Source of the DNA: CAYVSF01 sp046482855
GTDB lineage: Bacteria; Bacteroidota; Bacteroidia; Bacteroidales; UBA12077
Length of the DNA stretch: 20,119 nt
Reading direction: 5' to 3'
Assembly: GCA_046482855.1 (NCBI GenBank)
Contig: JAWOEH010000068.1
Coordinates: forward strand, 1-20,119
Below the pieces are notes generated by a model. That model saw only the letters and a program-made list of their open reading frames with translations, was not told where the DNA came from and searched no databases. Shown here piece after piece: positions 1 to 6,940 of this stretch. Positions within the stretch are counted from its first letter, which is position 1, and the number at the start of each line of letters is the position of its first letter. The position numbers and the translations under genes are program-made.

Positions 1-1032
1 ATTGTGCAAACACTCAAAAAAATCCTTCTGCTTACCTTTATCATTGAGGCTATTGGCATGTTTTTCATTCTGTGGCATATGCCAAAAGACTATGCCGATA
101 CCTTTACCCAGGAGCTGTTTTTTGCCCTCTTTCATTCGGTGTCGGCCTTTTGCAATGCAGGCTTCTCTACTTTGGAAAATAGCTTTTTTGAGTACCAATT
201 CCGATTTCGCTATGGCTTGCACCTGACTATCGCCCTGCTATTTATTGTTGGGGGATTAGGCTTTCCGGTGATCCTGAATCTCTATATCTACGTAAAAAAA
301 ATACTGCTAAAAACCTGGTGCAGGTTAAACAAACTTCCGGGATCCTTTATAAAGAGCCATATTATTACGCTCAATTCAAAACTGGTACTTTATACAACGG
401 GAATCCTGATCCTTTCGGGAACACTTGCGGTATATCTATTAGAATTCAACAACACCCTCGACGAACACCAGGGGATAGGAAAGGTAATTACCGCCTTTTT
501 CTCAGCTGTAACACCACGTACCGCAGGATTTAATACGGTTGACACCAGCCAACTACACCTGACTACCCTTCTGGTTATTATTGGCCTTATGTGGATTGGC
601 GCCTCGCCAGCCTCAACCGGGGGTGGTATAAAAACCAGCACTTTTGCTCTCGCCGTGCTCAATATCATTAGCATGGCTCGCGGGCGTAACCGTGTGGAAT
701 TTTCAAAACGTGAGGTGGATCGATTTTCCATCAACCGGGCCTTTGCGTTTATGGCATTGGCTCTGTTCTTTATTGGACTGGCTATTTTTGCCCTGCTTAT
801 AACAGAACATGAGAAATCATTGGAAAATGTGGCTTTTGAAGTTTTCTCAGCCTTTAGTACCGTAGGTTTGAGTCGTGGGATTACGGCGGATCTTTCTACG
901 GCGGGCAGGTATATCATCATTATCACCATGTTTACAGGGCGTGTGGGGGGACTTACCCTGCTGATAGCCCTGCTACGCAAACCAAAAAACTGGCAATATC
1001 AATACCCCTCAGAACAGATACTCATTAACTAA
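1..1032 (+). CDS. ktrB: KtrB/TrkH-family potassium uptake channel subunit, 3' part only
   Basis: The reading frame is open at the left edge, so the N-terminal part (first repeat, roughly 100-200 residues) lies outside the window; the GTG at position 4 is an internal codon, not a start. Ktr/Trk channels are K+ (often Na+-coupled) uptake pores in the inner membrane, built of four M1-P-M2 repeats. Three pore loops are visible (numbering from position 4): SAFCNAGF near residue 47, SAVTPRTAGFN near 167, and SAFSTVGLS near 282, i.e. repeats 2 to 4. The gating intramembrane loop GASPASTGGGIKTSTF (about 199-214) is the KtrB/TrkH hallmark, followed by a basic cytoplasmic stretch (SKREVD). The C-terminus with MFTGRVGGLTLLIALLRK is typical of the fourth repeat. 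It sits 11 bp before a KtrA-like RCK protein, so the two form a KtrAB-type operon. Family identity is certain; KtrB rather than TrkH is inferred from the small partner. Confidence 0.93.
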   Translation: MVQTLKKILLLTFIIEAIGMFFILWHMPKDYADTFTQELFFALFHSVSAFCNAGFSTLENSFFEYQFRFRYGLHLTIALLFIVGGLGFPVILNLYIYVKKILLKTWCRLNKLPGSFIKSHIITLNSKLVLYTTGILILSGTLAVYLLEFNNTLDEHQGIGKVITAFFSAVTPRTAGFNTVDTSQLHLTTLLVIIGLMWIGASPASTGGGIKTSTFALAVLNIISMARGRNRVEFSKREVDRFSINRAFAFMALALFFIGLAIFALLITEHEKSLENVAFEVFSAFSTVGLSRGITADLSTAGRYIIIITMFTGRVGGLTLLIALLRKPKNWQYQYPSEQILIN

Positions 1033-1043
1033 ACTATTGAATT

Positions 1044-1736
1044 ATGAACTTTTTGATTATTGGATTGGGAAATTTCGGTTTTGCATTGGCACGATCCTTA
1101 ACACATTTAGGTCACGAGGTTATTGGAGTAGATAAAAATATGGATCGTGTAGAGCTGTGTAAAGATGAAATAACCCATACCATGTGCGTGGATAGTACCA
1201 ATATAAATTCTGCCCGTACCCTGCCGGTAAGAAACGCCGATGTGGTAGTCATCTGTATTGGCGAAGAGGAGGGCGATTCCATCATGGCCACAGCATTAAT
1301 GAAGCAACTTAAAGCCAAACGTATTATCAGCCGGGCTGTATCTACTCTTCACGAAACGGTTATTGAAGCCATGGAGATTACCGAAATTGTCCATCCGGAG
1401 CAGGATTCCGCCGAAAAGCTTGCAAAAACGCTTACTTCGGTAGGCTACATCGATGCTTTTGAACTTTCCAAGGAGTACAGCATTGTTAAAGCCGAAGTAC
1501 CTGCACACCTGGAAGGCAAAAGGCTAAAAGAACTAAATCTGCGACAGGAGTACAACCTTACCATTCTTACCACACTAAAAGCAGTGGATAAGCGCAATAT
1601 AATAGGCATAAAGCGGAGAGTAATGGAGGTAAACGAAGTGGCGAACGCCGAAACACAGCTTAACAAAGACGAAGTATTGGTGATTTTTGGCCAGGAAAAG
1701 GAAATTGAACGTTTTCTGGAGCAAAGAGAAGAGTGA
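1044..1736 (+). CDS. ktrA: KtrA/TrkA-type RCK regulatory subunit of the K+ channel
   Basis: A 230-residue cytoplasmic protein that gates the preceding channel by binding nucleotides. The N-terminal RCK_N Rossmann domain starts at residue 1 with IIGLGNFG (GxGxxG at 7-12) and has an acidic residue at the end of strand two (D30), which fits NAD(H)/ATP-type ligands in this family. A C-terminal RCK_C (TrkA_C) domain covers about 145-218 (EVPAHLEGKRLKEL). E. coli TrkA has two such pairs (about 458 residues), whereas KtrA has one pair and about 220 residues, so the length supports KtrA. The ATG follows the channel stop by 11 bp without a recognisable ribosome binding site, as is usual in Bacteroidota. 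The gene ends 13 bp before the terminator tract of the converging 5'-nucleotidase gene. Confidence 0.95.
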   Translation: MNFLIIGLGNFGFALARSLTHLGHEVIGVDKNMDRVELCKDEITHTMCVDSTNINSARTLPVRNADVVVICIGEEEGDSIMATALMKQLKAKRIISRAVSTLHETVIEAMEITEIVHPEQDSAEKLAKTLTSVGYIDAFELSKEYSIVKAEVPAHLEGKRLKELNLRQEYNLTILTTLKAVDKRNIIGIKRRVMEVNEVANAETQLNKDEVLVIFGQEKEIERFLEQREE

Positions 1737-1749
1737 TTCAACAGCAGGT

Positions 1750-1787
1750 AAAAAAAAGAGCGCCAGAAGAGACATCTCCTCCAGCGC
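1750..1787 (-). terminator. Rho-independent terminator of the 5'-nucleotidase gene
   Basis: Read on the minus strand, GCGCTGGAGGAGA and TCTCTTCTGGCGC (1760-1787) pair along their whole length using three G-U wobbles, with a tight loop, and are followed by CT and eight T residues (1757-1750). On the plus strand the same positions give A-C mismatches and no T-run, so the signal is oriented for the minus-strand gene that ends at 1830. Confidence 0.8.
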
Positions 1788-1829
1788 ACTTCCATAAACG
1801 TATTTTACACTAATATTCGTCAAAAGCGG

Positions 1830-3287
1830 CTATTTCCGATATCGGAAGTAGTTCGTACAACCGGTATAATCAATGGTTGCATCGGTATTCATCAAAAACT
1901 GCATCATCAATTCAGCGGTAGTATACTCTTGGATGTCGGGACTATAGTTATCAAAAAATCCATTGTGTACAGCAGGAATATAATCGTTAACCCCAAGTTT
2001 CATCTGTTGCTCATCGGGCAACAGATCTCCCGAAAGATCACGCAACTCTACATCCTGACCTTCCTGGGTTATTTTCACCCCTGAATAGTACATGCCGTCA
2101 CTATTACCTGCCAAAAAGTTTTCTATTTCGTCAACAGTAAGGGTATAAATAACACTTCCATTGTTAAAAGGGTCGATGGTTAAGATTTCCCGCTTTGTTA
2201 TAGGGCCGGCATCCAATGGTGCCCGCACGCCGCCGCTATTTTGCAGAGTTATGTCCACCTGTAGTTGCTGCCGAATGGCATCGGTATAGAAGCACCCCAC
2301 ATCGCTTTTTTCGTGGTAGGCAGCACTTTCACCTAAAGGCTCTTCCAAATTCACGGCCTCCTCATAGGCAGCAATCTTCTCCAATGCCTCTTCATTCTCC
2401 TGCGAATAGGCATTCAAATCGATCAGAATGCTCTCAACTGTATCGATTACCCCCTGTTCATCAAACTTCAGGGTTACTTTGCCCAAATAGCTCAGATTTC
2501 CGCCGGCCTGACAAACAGGAACGCCATTTACTACTTCATTACGCAAGATACTGTGCGAATGGCCACCAATGATAAGATCCATAAACGGAGTTGTCTCGGC
2601 CAGTTCAAAATCGCTGAATTTCCCAAGGTGTGTAAGCGCCACCACTACATCACTTTGGGTCTTTTCCCGCAAATCGGTGTAGCGGGGAGCCACCTCATCA
2701 AAAGGCTCGAAAACAATATTTTCAACACGCCAGGGATGTGTCGAGGGAATGATGTCATCTTCTTTCCCTCCTGTTTCCACAAAACTCACAAATGTAACAT
2801 CCACCCCTTCGGCACTGAGCGTAACATAGGGTTCCGGCTGCGGAATATCGCTCCCTTCGGTGGTTATATTCGCGCTAATCCACGGAAACTCACTCTGCTC
2901 CATGCGTTCCGAAAGCACTGTTTGTCCATAATCAAATTCATGGTTCCCCAATACGGTAAGATCAACACCTGCAAAATTCATCATATCAATCATGGGGTAG
3001 CCCTTTTGCGGATAATTATCCACCACCGGATTGCCCGAAAAGATATCCCCTGCCGATACCAGGAGCACAGGTGTTTTTGCACGCTGTTTATCAACAATGG
3101 TCTTTATTTTAGCAAAATTTTTCAAACTCCCATGGGCATCGTTAAAGTGATAAATAACCAACTCCTCCGGCTTGGTATTTTGACTTTCGCCACCTTCTTC
3201 GGTATTCTCCTTATTGCATGAGGCAGTGAATAAGAGCACTCCCACCAGCAAAAAACTAAAACTCATTAACGTAAATCGCTTCATCAT
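1830..3287 (-). CDS. Lipoprotein 5'-nucleotidase / metallophosphatase (UshA/YfkN family)
   Basis: A 485-residue bimetal phosphoesterase, predicted to hydrolyse 5'-nucleotides (or related phosphoesters) outside the cytoplasm for nucleoside and phosphate scavenging. An SpII-type signal (MMKRF, hydrophobic core, TASC with the lipidated Cys at 24) is followed by an acidic stretch (CNKENTEEGG), which in Bacteroidota often goes with surface export; that is inference. Metallophosphatase motifs appear in order: FNDAHG (D50, H52), SAGD (D81), GNHE (115-117), THLG (H220), GGHSH (241-245). The C-terminal 5'-nucleotidase domain has LQNSGGVRAPLDAG and IDPFNN, the substrate-binding elements. Length is usual for the two-domain family. 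Start may be either of two adjacent ATGs. It has its own terminator and convergent neighbours, so it looks monocistronic. The exact substrate cannot be read from sequence. Confidence 0.93.
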   Translation of the reverse strand: MMKRFTLMSFSFLLVGVLLFTASCNKENTEEGGESQNTKPEELVIYHFNDAHGSLKNFAKIKTIVDKQRAKTPVLLVSAGDIFSGNPVVDNYPQKGYPMIDMMNFAGVDLTVLGNHEFDYGQTVLSERMEQSEFPWISANITTEGSDIPQPEPYVTLSAEGVDVTFVSFVETGGKEDDIIPSTHPWRVENIVFEPFDEVAPRYTDLREKTQSDVVVALTHLGKFSDFELAETTPFMDLIIGGHSHSILRNEVVNGVPVCQAGGNLSYLGKVTLKFDEQGVIDTVESILIDLNAYSQENEEALEKIAAYEEAVNLEEPLGESAAYHEKSDVGCFYTDAIRQQLQVDITLQNSGGVRAPLDAGPITKREILTIDPFNNGSVIYTLTVDEIENFLAGNSDGMYYSGVKITQEGQDVELRDLSGDLLPDEQQMKLGVNDYIPAVHNGFFDNYSPDIQEYTTAELMMQFLMNTDATIDYTGCTNYFRYRK

Positions 3288-3633
3288 ATTTTTCTTTTAT
3301 ACAACTCATTAACCTGATTTTTTCAGGATAGTTCAATTAGTCGACTAGCTTGTTGACATCGGTCAAATATCCACATTTTTGTTTATCTTTTCATTGATGT
3401 CCGGGTAAAAAAAACAGATTGCTTCACTACGTTCGCAATGGACAGTAATTAGGGGAGGTATGGGGCGGAAGGGGTTGGTTTTCGGCTAAGCTGAAAATCA
3501 ACCCCTTCCGCCCCATATAAGTCCAATACAATCAAGTCTTTGCGAGGGAACCGAAGCAATCTAAACAAGTTAAACCAAATTTCTCCGGACAATAGTGTTA
3601 TCTTTTCTAATAAACGTATCTGTTTTAGGAAGA
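3288..3633. other. Intergenic region between the two lipoprotein genes
   Basis: This 346-bp gap holds the leader of the 5'-nucleotidase gene and the inverted-repeat element listed separately (3416-3562). In the leader a small perfect inverted repeat CCTGA-TTTTT-TCAGG lies at 3313-3327 and a TTGAC-ATCG-GTCAA palindrome at 3353-3366; either could be regulatory or chance. No exact TAnnTTTG promoter box was found for the minus-strand gene. No coding potential was seen, and no terminator is evident after the lipoprotein gene that ends at 3634. Confidence 0.5.
3416..3562. repeat. Nested inverted-repeat element (REP/MITE-like palindromic repeat)
   Basis: The inner hairpin has two 28-nt arms (3459-3486 and 3490-3517) around a 3-nt loop; they are complementary at 26 of 28 positions and the two others are G-U in the plus-strand RNA. 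The inner arms begin with TATGGGGCGGAAGGGG. It is enclosed by outer arms at 3416-3443 and 3536-3562 that share AGATTGCTTC at the ends and TCGCAA inside. The outer arm resembles the widespread bacterial repeat family reading roughly GTCATTGCGAGG...GAAGCAATCT. No open reading frame is inside. It looks like a non-autonomous dispersed element or a REP-type structure; copy number cannot be judged from one window. Confidence 0.8.
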
Positions 3634-4539
3634 TTAAAGATTTTGTGCTTTAGTCGATTCAATTGTGTAAACAATTTTTTGTTTCCCATTTTCAGTGACC
3701 TCTACAGCATCGGGTGTAACGTTAATAAACTTTCCCCGATAGTGGGTATCGAAGAAAAGGTAGCCATCGTCACGTTTAAGCAATGTATACTCGGCATAGG
3801 TACCCAAAAAGCCTTCATAAACAAACACCCATTTGTCTGCATACCGGGTAACCGTCAGATAACGACCAATTTCCACCGTATTCTCATCTGCCTGATGCAC
3901 TTTTAGCGGCTCCCAACGAGCTACCTCGGCAAAACCGTCATCCACAGGTTTTATGGTAGCTTTTGAAAGTTTCGAAAACATCCCCCGGGCTTGATATACC
4001 AACCGATCATCTTCAAAACGTATGTTTTGTCCCGCATTTAAAAACGAAGGTCGTATTTCTATCAAGCTATCGGACAAATTAAAAAGGGTTGTCTTCTTTC
4101 CAAAAAATCCGGATTCAATTAACTCCCATTGTTCAGCATCTATGTTTAATTGCTTTCGTTGCCCGAACCAGGCTTTTTCACGTGCTACAAGTTTCCCCTG
4201 CGCAGGCAATTGCTCCTGTATTAACGGAAGCACATTCATTGTTAAATTCTCGTTAAGATCGATAAAAATCCCCTCACCAATATAAACTCCCAGGGGATGA
4301 TAGGGAACATCCTCTGTTGAGGAACTCATTGTCGATTGGGTGCCTTCCGAGATTACATGCGTTGTGGTTTGGCGAACCAAATCAATACGCATGTTGGTAA
4401 CTTCAGCAGCCATCTCCAATTGAAATGGCGGCATAGTAAGGTTCCTGGCCTCTGCCTCAAGCAGATTTGCATCCATTGTGCGGCAACCACTAAAAGCCAA
4501 TATACTTAGCATTATGGCCAAATAAGAAAATCGTTTCAT
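3634..4539 (-). CDS. Lipoprotein of unknown function
   Basis: I do not recognise this 301-residue protein. The start is taken at 4539 (MKRFSYLAIM) because that places a proper SpII signal at the N-terminus: basic residues, a hydrophobic core, and lipobox AFSGC with the lipid-bearing Cys at 19. An in-frame ATG ten codons upstream (4569) would put a polar NADKLNDNT ahead of it and is unlikely. The mature part is about 280 residues, lacks further membrane segments, and is rich in alternating polar/hydrophobic stretches suggestive of beta structure (for instance HPLGVYIGEGIFIDLNENL). It contains single cysteine C19 only as far as I can see. No enzymatic motif is evident. It stands alone, with the repeat element downstream and the SDR pseudogene upstream, so context gives no role. 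Confidence 0.8.
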   Translation of the reverse strand: MKRFSYLAIMLSILAFSGCRTMDANLLEAEARNLTMPPFQLEMAAEVTNMRIDLVRQTTTHVISEGTQSTMSSSTEDVPYHPLGVYIGEGIFIDLNENLTMNVLPLIQEQLPAQGKLVAREKAWFGQRKQLNIDAEQWELIESGFFGKKTTLFNLSDSLIEIRPSFLNAGQNIRFEDDRLVYQARGMFSKLSKATIKPVDDGFAEVARWEPLKVHQADENTVEIGRYLTVTRYADKWVFVYEGFLGTYAEYTLLKRDDGYLFFDTHYRGKFINVTPDAVEVTENGKQKIVYTIESTKAQNL

Positions 4540-4883
4540 GGTATTATCGTTTAATTTATCAGCGTTCATTAAAGCAGTGCTAAATGGATTACATCAACGC
4601 ACCAATTACACAATCACCCCCATAAATACGTATCTATTTCTCGCTCGAGCTTGGTACTGGTCAACACAAAATTTGTAAAACCCGTTCGTATCCACTAACT
4701 ACCAATTGTTAAAGTACGAAAAAAATCATATCTGAAAGCAGCGAAAGAGAAAAATACATCCCGCTCACAAAAATTACATACAGCCTTTTAGTACGAAAAA
4801 GAACCTAACTAATTCATCTGCAGCAAAAGAAGTCGAGCTAAAGAATTAAGGTTAACAACGGGGCAGTAAACGCACTAACCCTA
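4540..4883. other. Intergenic region, no gene seen
   Basis: These 344 bp carry the leader of the lipoprotein gene and the DNA after the SDR pseudogene. Stops occur in all frames and I see no protein similarity. The short word AGTACGAAAAA occurs twice (near 4714 and 4791). No convincing TAnnTTTG box with a partner TTG was found. Confidence 0.4.
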
Positions 4884-5592
4884 TTAAAACGGGAGCGGTT
4901 TTTCCTCATGAAAAAACCTGCACCTGGCTTCAATTTATGCAAAGGGGTTGCCCACAAAATCCCTTTCGCAGCTTCGTTGACAGAGCGAGTGGCAGAACTG
5001 CCGCCTATATCCCTTTACAGCACTCCCGGATCAACTGCACTAATTTAAATTATTGCTTCATCAACTTCCTGTGCAATTACCCGTGGGAATGTGTTCAGGC
5101 AAGTCTTTAACATGCAGTGAACGGCCCTTCTCCTTCTCATAAGAGTAATGGAGCCCATTTCTGAACTCCCATTTACAATACGCCCTTACCTTTGCTCTTT
5201 CACGCCTGGCAAGAGGCCTTGTGTAAGGAGCATGGGTCACGCACATTGGTTTCAAAAATCCGGGCGAGGAGTTAACCTGCCAAATCGCAGGCACGTATTC
5301 CCTTGTCCAGAAATACCCATGCTTTATTTACCAGAACATCCACTCCTGCCTACTCTCTATTCATAAACCTCAGCAGATAATAGATTCCTCCCTTATGCGT
5401 TATACGGACAGGGCAAAAGGATTCGGGAAGATCTTCAGCGCAAAGCCGCACTGCAGCCACGTGTCCTTTTTCGTTATCGCAGGCGGTTAACACTGCCTGA
5501 CACCCCATTTGGGTAAAATATCAGCATACTTCAAGTCAATTACCCCGCTTGAATCCTGTTACAATAATCAATCAGACCTTTTTTTACACCAT
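4884..5592 (-). pseudogene. Decayed short-chain dehydrogenase/reductase (SDR) gene
   Basis: Read on the minus strand from ATG at 5592 the conceptual protein follows a classical SDR from end to end: VTGFKRGN (from the TGxxxGxG cofactor motif), TQMGCQAVLTACDNEKG, DVLVNKAWVFLDKG (family NNAG motif), RIFETNV, then KTCLNTFPRVIAQEV (from YxxxK and the following helix), SAVDPG, GGSSATRSVNEAAKGI and the family C-terminus GAGFF / HEEKPLPF with TAA at 4884. About 236 codons, the usual size for carbonyl-reductase-like SDRs. Eight in-frame stops interrupt the first part (5584, 5572, 5536, 5521, 5350, 5272, 5200, 5173, lowest coordinates), a frameshift lies between 5173 and 5158, two more stops at 5045 and 5015, and a second frameshift in the T-run at 4911-4916. 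The catalytic Tyr and several glycines are lost. The gene is plainly dead and has been so for long. Confidence 0.85.
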
Positions 5593-5648
5593 TTAACATC
5601 CTCATTATGTTCATCTTTGCAACGAAAAACAAAGAAATTTTGCGCTAC

Positions 5649-5723
5649 GTATTCTTTCAACTGAACAATTACAAGTTTTACCTGTTGAAGAGAAAGAATA
5701 CATAGTAAAAAAGAATAATTCTT
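5649..5723 (+). promoter_or_regulatory. Probable PerR-type operator region
   Basis: Three related elements lie just before the regulator gene. GTATTCTTTC (5649-5658) and GAAAGAATAC (5692-5701) form a perfect 10-bp inverted pair 33 bp apart. AAGAAT-A-ATTCTT (5711-5723) is a perfect 6-1-6 palindrome ending seven bases before the ATG. All contain an AGAATA/TATTCT core. The 6-1-6 form, AT-rich with a single central base, resembles Fur/PerR boxes (7-1-7 in B. subtilis). Autoregulation by the adjacent PerR-like protein is inferred. Confidence 0.55.
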
Positions 5724-5729
5724 ACTTAG

Positions 5730-6176
5730 ATGATTGCTTTAGAACACTTACGCGAAAAACTTTCAGAGGCCAACTTAAAGGTTACGCCACAGCGCATAGC
5801 TGTTTTTCAGGCACTGGAAAAGTTAAATAAGCAACATCCAACAACCGAACAAGTGCTATCCGAAGTACGTAATCAGCATCCGGCTATAGCTATTGGTACT
5901 GTATACAAAATACTCGACACCTTTGTCGAAAAAAAGCTGGTATGCAGGGTACGCACGGAAAATGATACAATGCGCTACGACATGGTATTGAACGAACACC
6001 ACCACATTTACGACACCCATACCGGGCGGATTATTGATTACCACGACGAAGAGCTAAATAAACTCATACGAAATTACCTTGACGATAATCATATCCCCCA
6101 ATTTGACATTGAGCAAATAAAGCTCAGCATAATGGGGCACTTTAAACCATTAACTAAACCAAATACAAACCAATAA
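5730..6176 (+). CDS. perR: Fur-family regulator, PerR-like peroxide sensor lacking the zinc cysteines
   Basis: A 148-residue Fur-family DNA-binding repressor. The winged helix occupies about 1-82, with the recognition region AIGTVYKILDTFVEKKLV. Residues matching the regulatory Fe/Mn site of B. subtilis PerR (H37, D85, H91, H93, D104) are all present at H36, D84, H90, H92 and D103, a constant offset of one; an Asp at the last position is the PerR, not Fur, state. Unusually, the C-terminal structural zinc site is missing: where PerR has two CxxC pairs this protein reads HHHIYDTHTGRIIDY, and the only cysteine is C72. Translation starts after a palindromic operator, and a Prx6-type peroxiredoxin follows 12 bp downstream, so the pair is most likely a self-controlled peroxide-defence operon. 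Role inferred from metal ligands and neighbour; family assignment is certain. Confidence 0.88.
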   Translation: MIALEHLREKLSEANLKVTPQRIAVFQALEKLNKQHPTTEQVLSEVRNQHPAIAIGTVYKILDTFVEKKLVCRVRTENDTMRYDMVLNEHHHIYDTHTGRIIDYHDEELNKLIRNYLDDNHIPQFDIEQIKLSIMGHFKPLTKPNTNQ

Positions 6177-6188
6177 ATAAGTACAAAC

Positions 6189-6842
6189 ATGAACGAAGAA
6201 CAAAGATTTCCATTGATTGGGGAAAAATTCCCACAGATGAAGGTTCAAACTACCCGTGGCATGAAGAACTTGCCAGATGACTACAAAGGAAAGTGGGTAG
6301 TGTTATTCAGTCACCCTGCTGATTTCACGCCTGTATGTACCACAGAATTTGTTGCTTTTGCCAACAAGGCCAAGGAATTCGAAGCCATTAATACACAACT
6401 AATTGGCCTTTCTATGGATCAGGTTTTCTCCCATATAAAGTGGGAAGAATGGATTAAGGAGAAGTTAGATGTTGAAATTCCCTTTCCCATTATTGCCGAT
6501 GCAGCAGGAAGCGTAGCCGGCAAATTAGGCATGGTGCACCCCGGAAAAGGCATGAACACAGTCCGCGCAGTATTCATCATCGACCCAAAAGGGCATGTAC
6601 GTATCATTCTGTACTACCCTCAGGAAATTGGTCGTAACATCGATGAAGTATTACGCGCTGTTAAGGCTTTACAGGTGTCGGATGAGAATGGTGTAGCCGT
6701 ACCTGCCAACTGGCCAAACAATGAGCTGATAAATGATCGTGTCATCATTCCACCTCCAACAGATATTGACGAAGCTAAAAAACGTATGGATAAGTACGAT
6801 GGTTTCGATTGGTGGTTCTGCCATAAAGAGCTCAAGAAATAA
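6189..6842 (+). CDS. Peroxiredoxin, Prx6 (1-Cys-like) subfamily
   Basis: A 217-residue thiol peroxidase that reduces H2O2, organic peroxides or peroxynitrite in the cytosol. The active site is PADFTPVCTTE with peroxidatic Cys50, Thr47 and, further on, Arg126 in NTVRAVFIIDP. The C-terminal extension (PANWPNNEL ... DWWFCHKEL) with Cys211 is characteristic of the Prx6/archaeal thioredoxin-peroxidase group, where a Cys near 207-213 can act as resolving residue; so this protein could work in a two-Cys mode although it belongs to the so-called 1-Cys group. Length agrees with the family (215-250). It is the second gene after perR, 12 bp away, and is followed by a terminator, so the operon has two genes. 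Expected to be derepressed by peroxide through PerR. Confidence 0.96.
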   Translation: MNEEQRFPLIGEKFPQMKVQTTRGMKNLPDDYKGKWVVLFSHPADFTPVCTTEFVAFANKAKEFEAINTQLIGLSMDQVFSHIKWEEWIKEKLDVEIPFPIIADAAGSVAGKLGMVHPGKGMNTVRAVFIIDPKGHVRIILYYPQEIGRNIDEVLRAVKALQVSDENGVAVPANWPNNELINDRVIIPPPTDIDEAKKRMDKYDGFDWWFCHKELKK

Positions 6843-6886
6843 TTTACGATAACAACACCAGTAACCAAACGTTACACACAAAACCC

Positions 6887-6912
6887 AAAGGGTGCCCACA
6901 GGCACCCTTTTT
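6887..6912 (+). terminator. Rho-independent terminator of the perR-prx operon, probably bidirectional
   Basis: AAAGGGTGCC and GGCACCCTTT form a perfect 10-bp stem with a CACA loop (6887-6910), followed by T-run 6908-6912. On the minus strand the same stem is followed by TTTGGGTTTT, so it may also end the converging exporter operon, whose last gene stops at 6941. Confidence 0.88.
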
Positions 6913-6940
6913 CATTTTTGTCATCATGGCAATATTTTGC

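Noticed and set aside
390..980. A 196-codon open frame on the minus strand
   Set aside because: It is antisense to the KtrB pore region, rich in Arg/Ser/Pro as expected from reversed membrane-protein codons; no independent support.
2553..3221. A 222-codon open frame on the plus strand
   Set aside because: It is antisense to the conserved 5'-nucleotidase core, with no protein similarity or signal; a shadow frame.
4540..4569. Longer start for the orphan lipoprotein (ATG at 4569)
   Set aside because: It would put ten polar residues before the signal peptide; the ATG at 4539 gives a normal SpII signal.
5061..5294. A 77-codon open frame on the minus strand in the perR-upstream gap
   Set aside because: It lies in a frame that the SDR relic uses only after its first frameshift; the first part is not SDR-like, and there is no start context. 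It is a by-product of the pseudogene.
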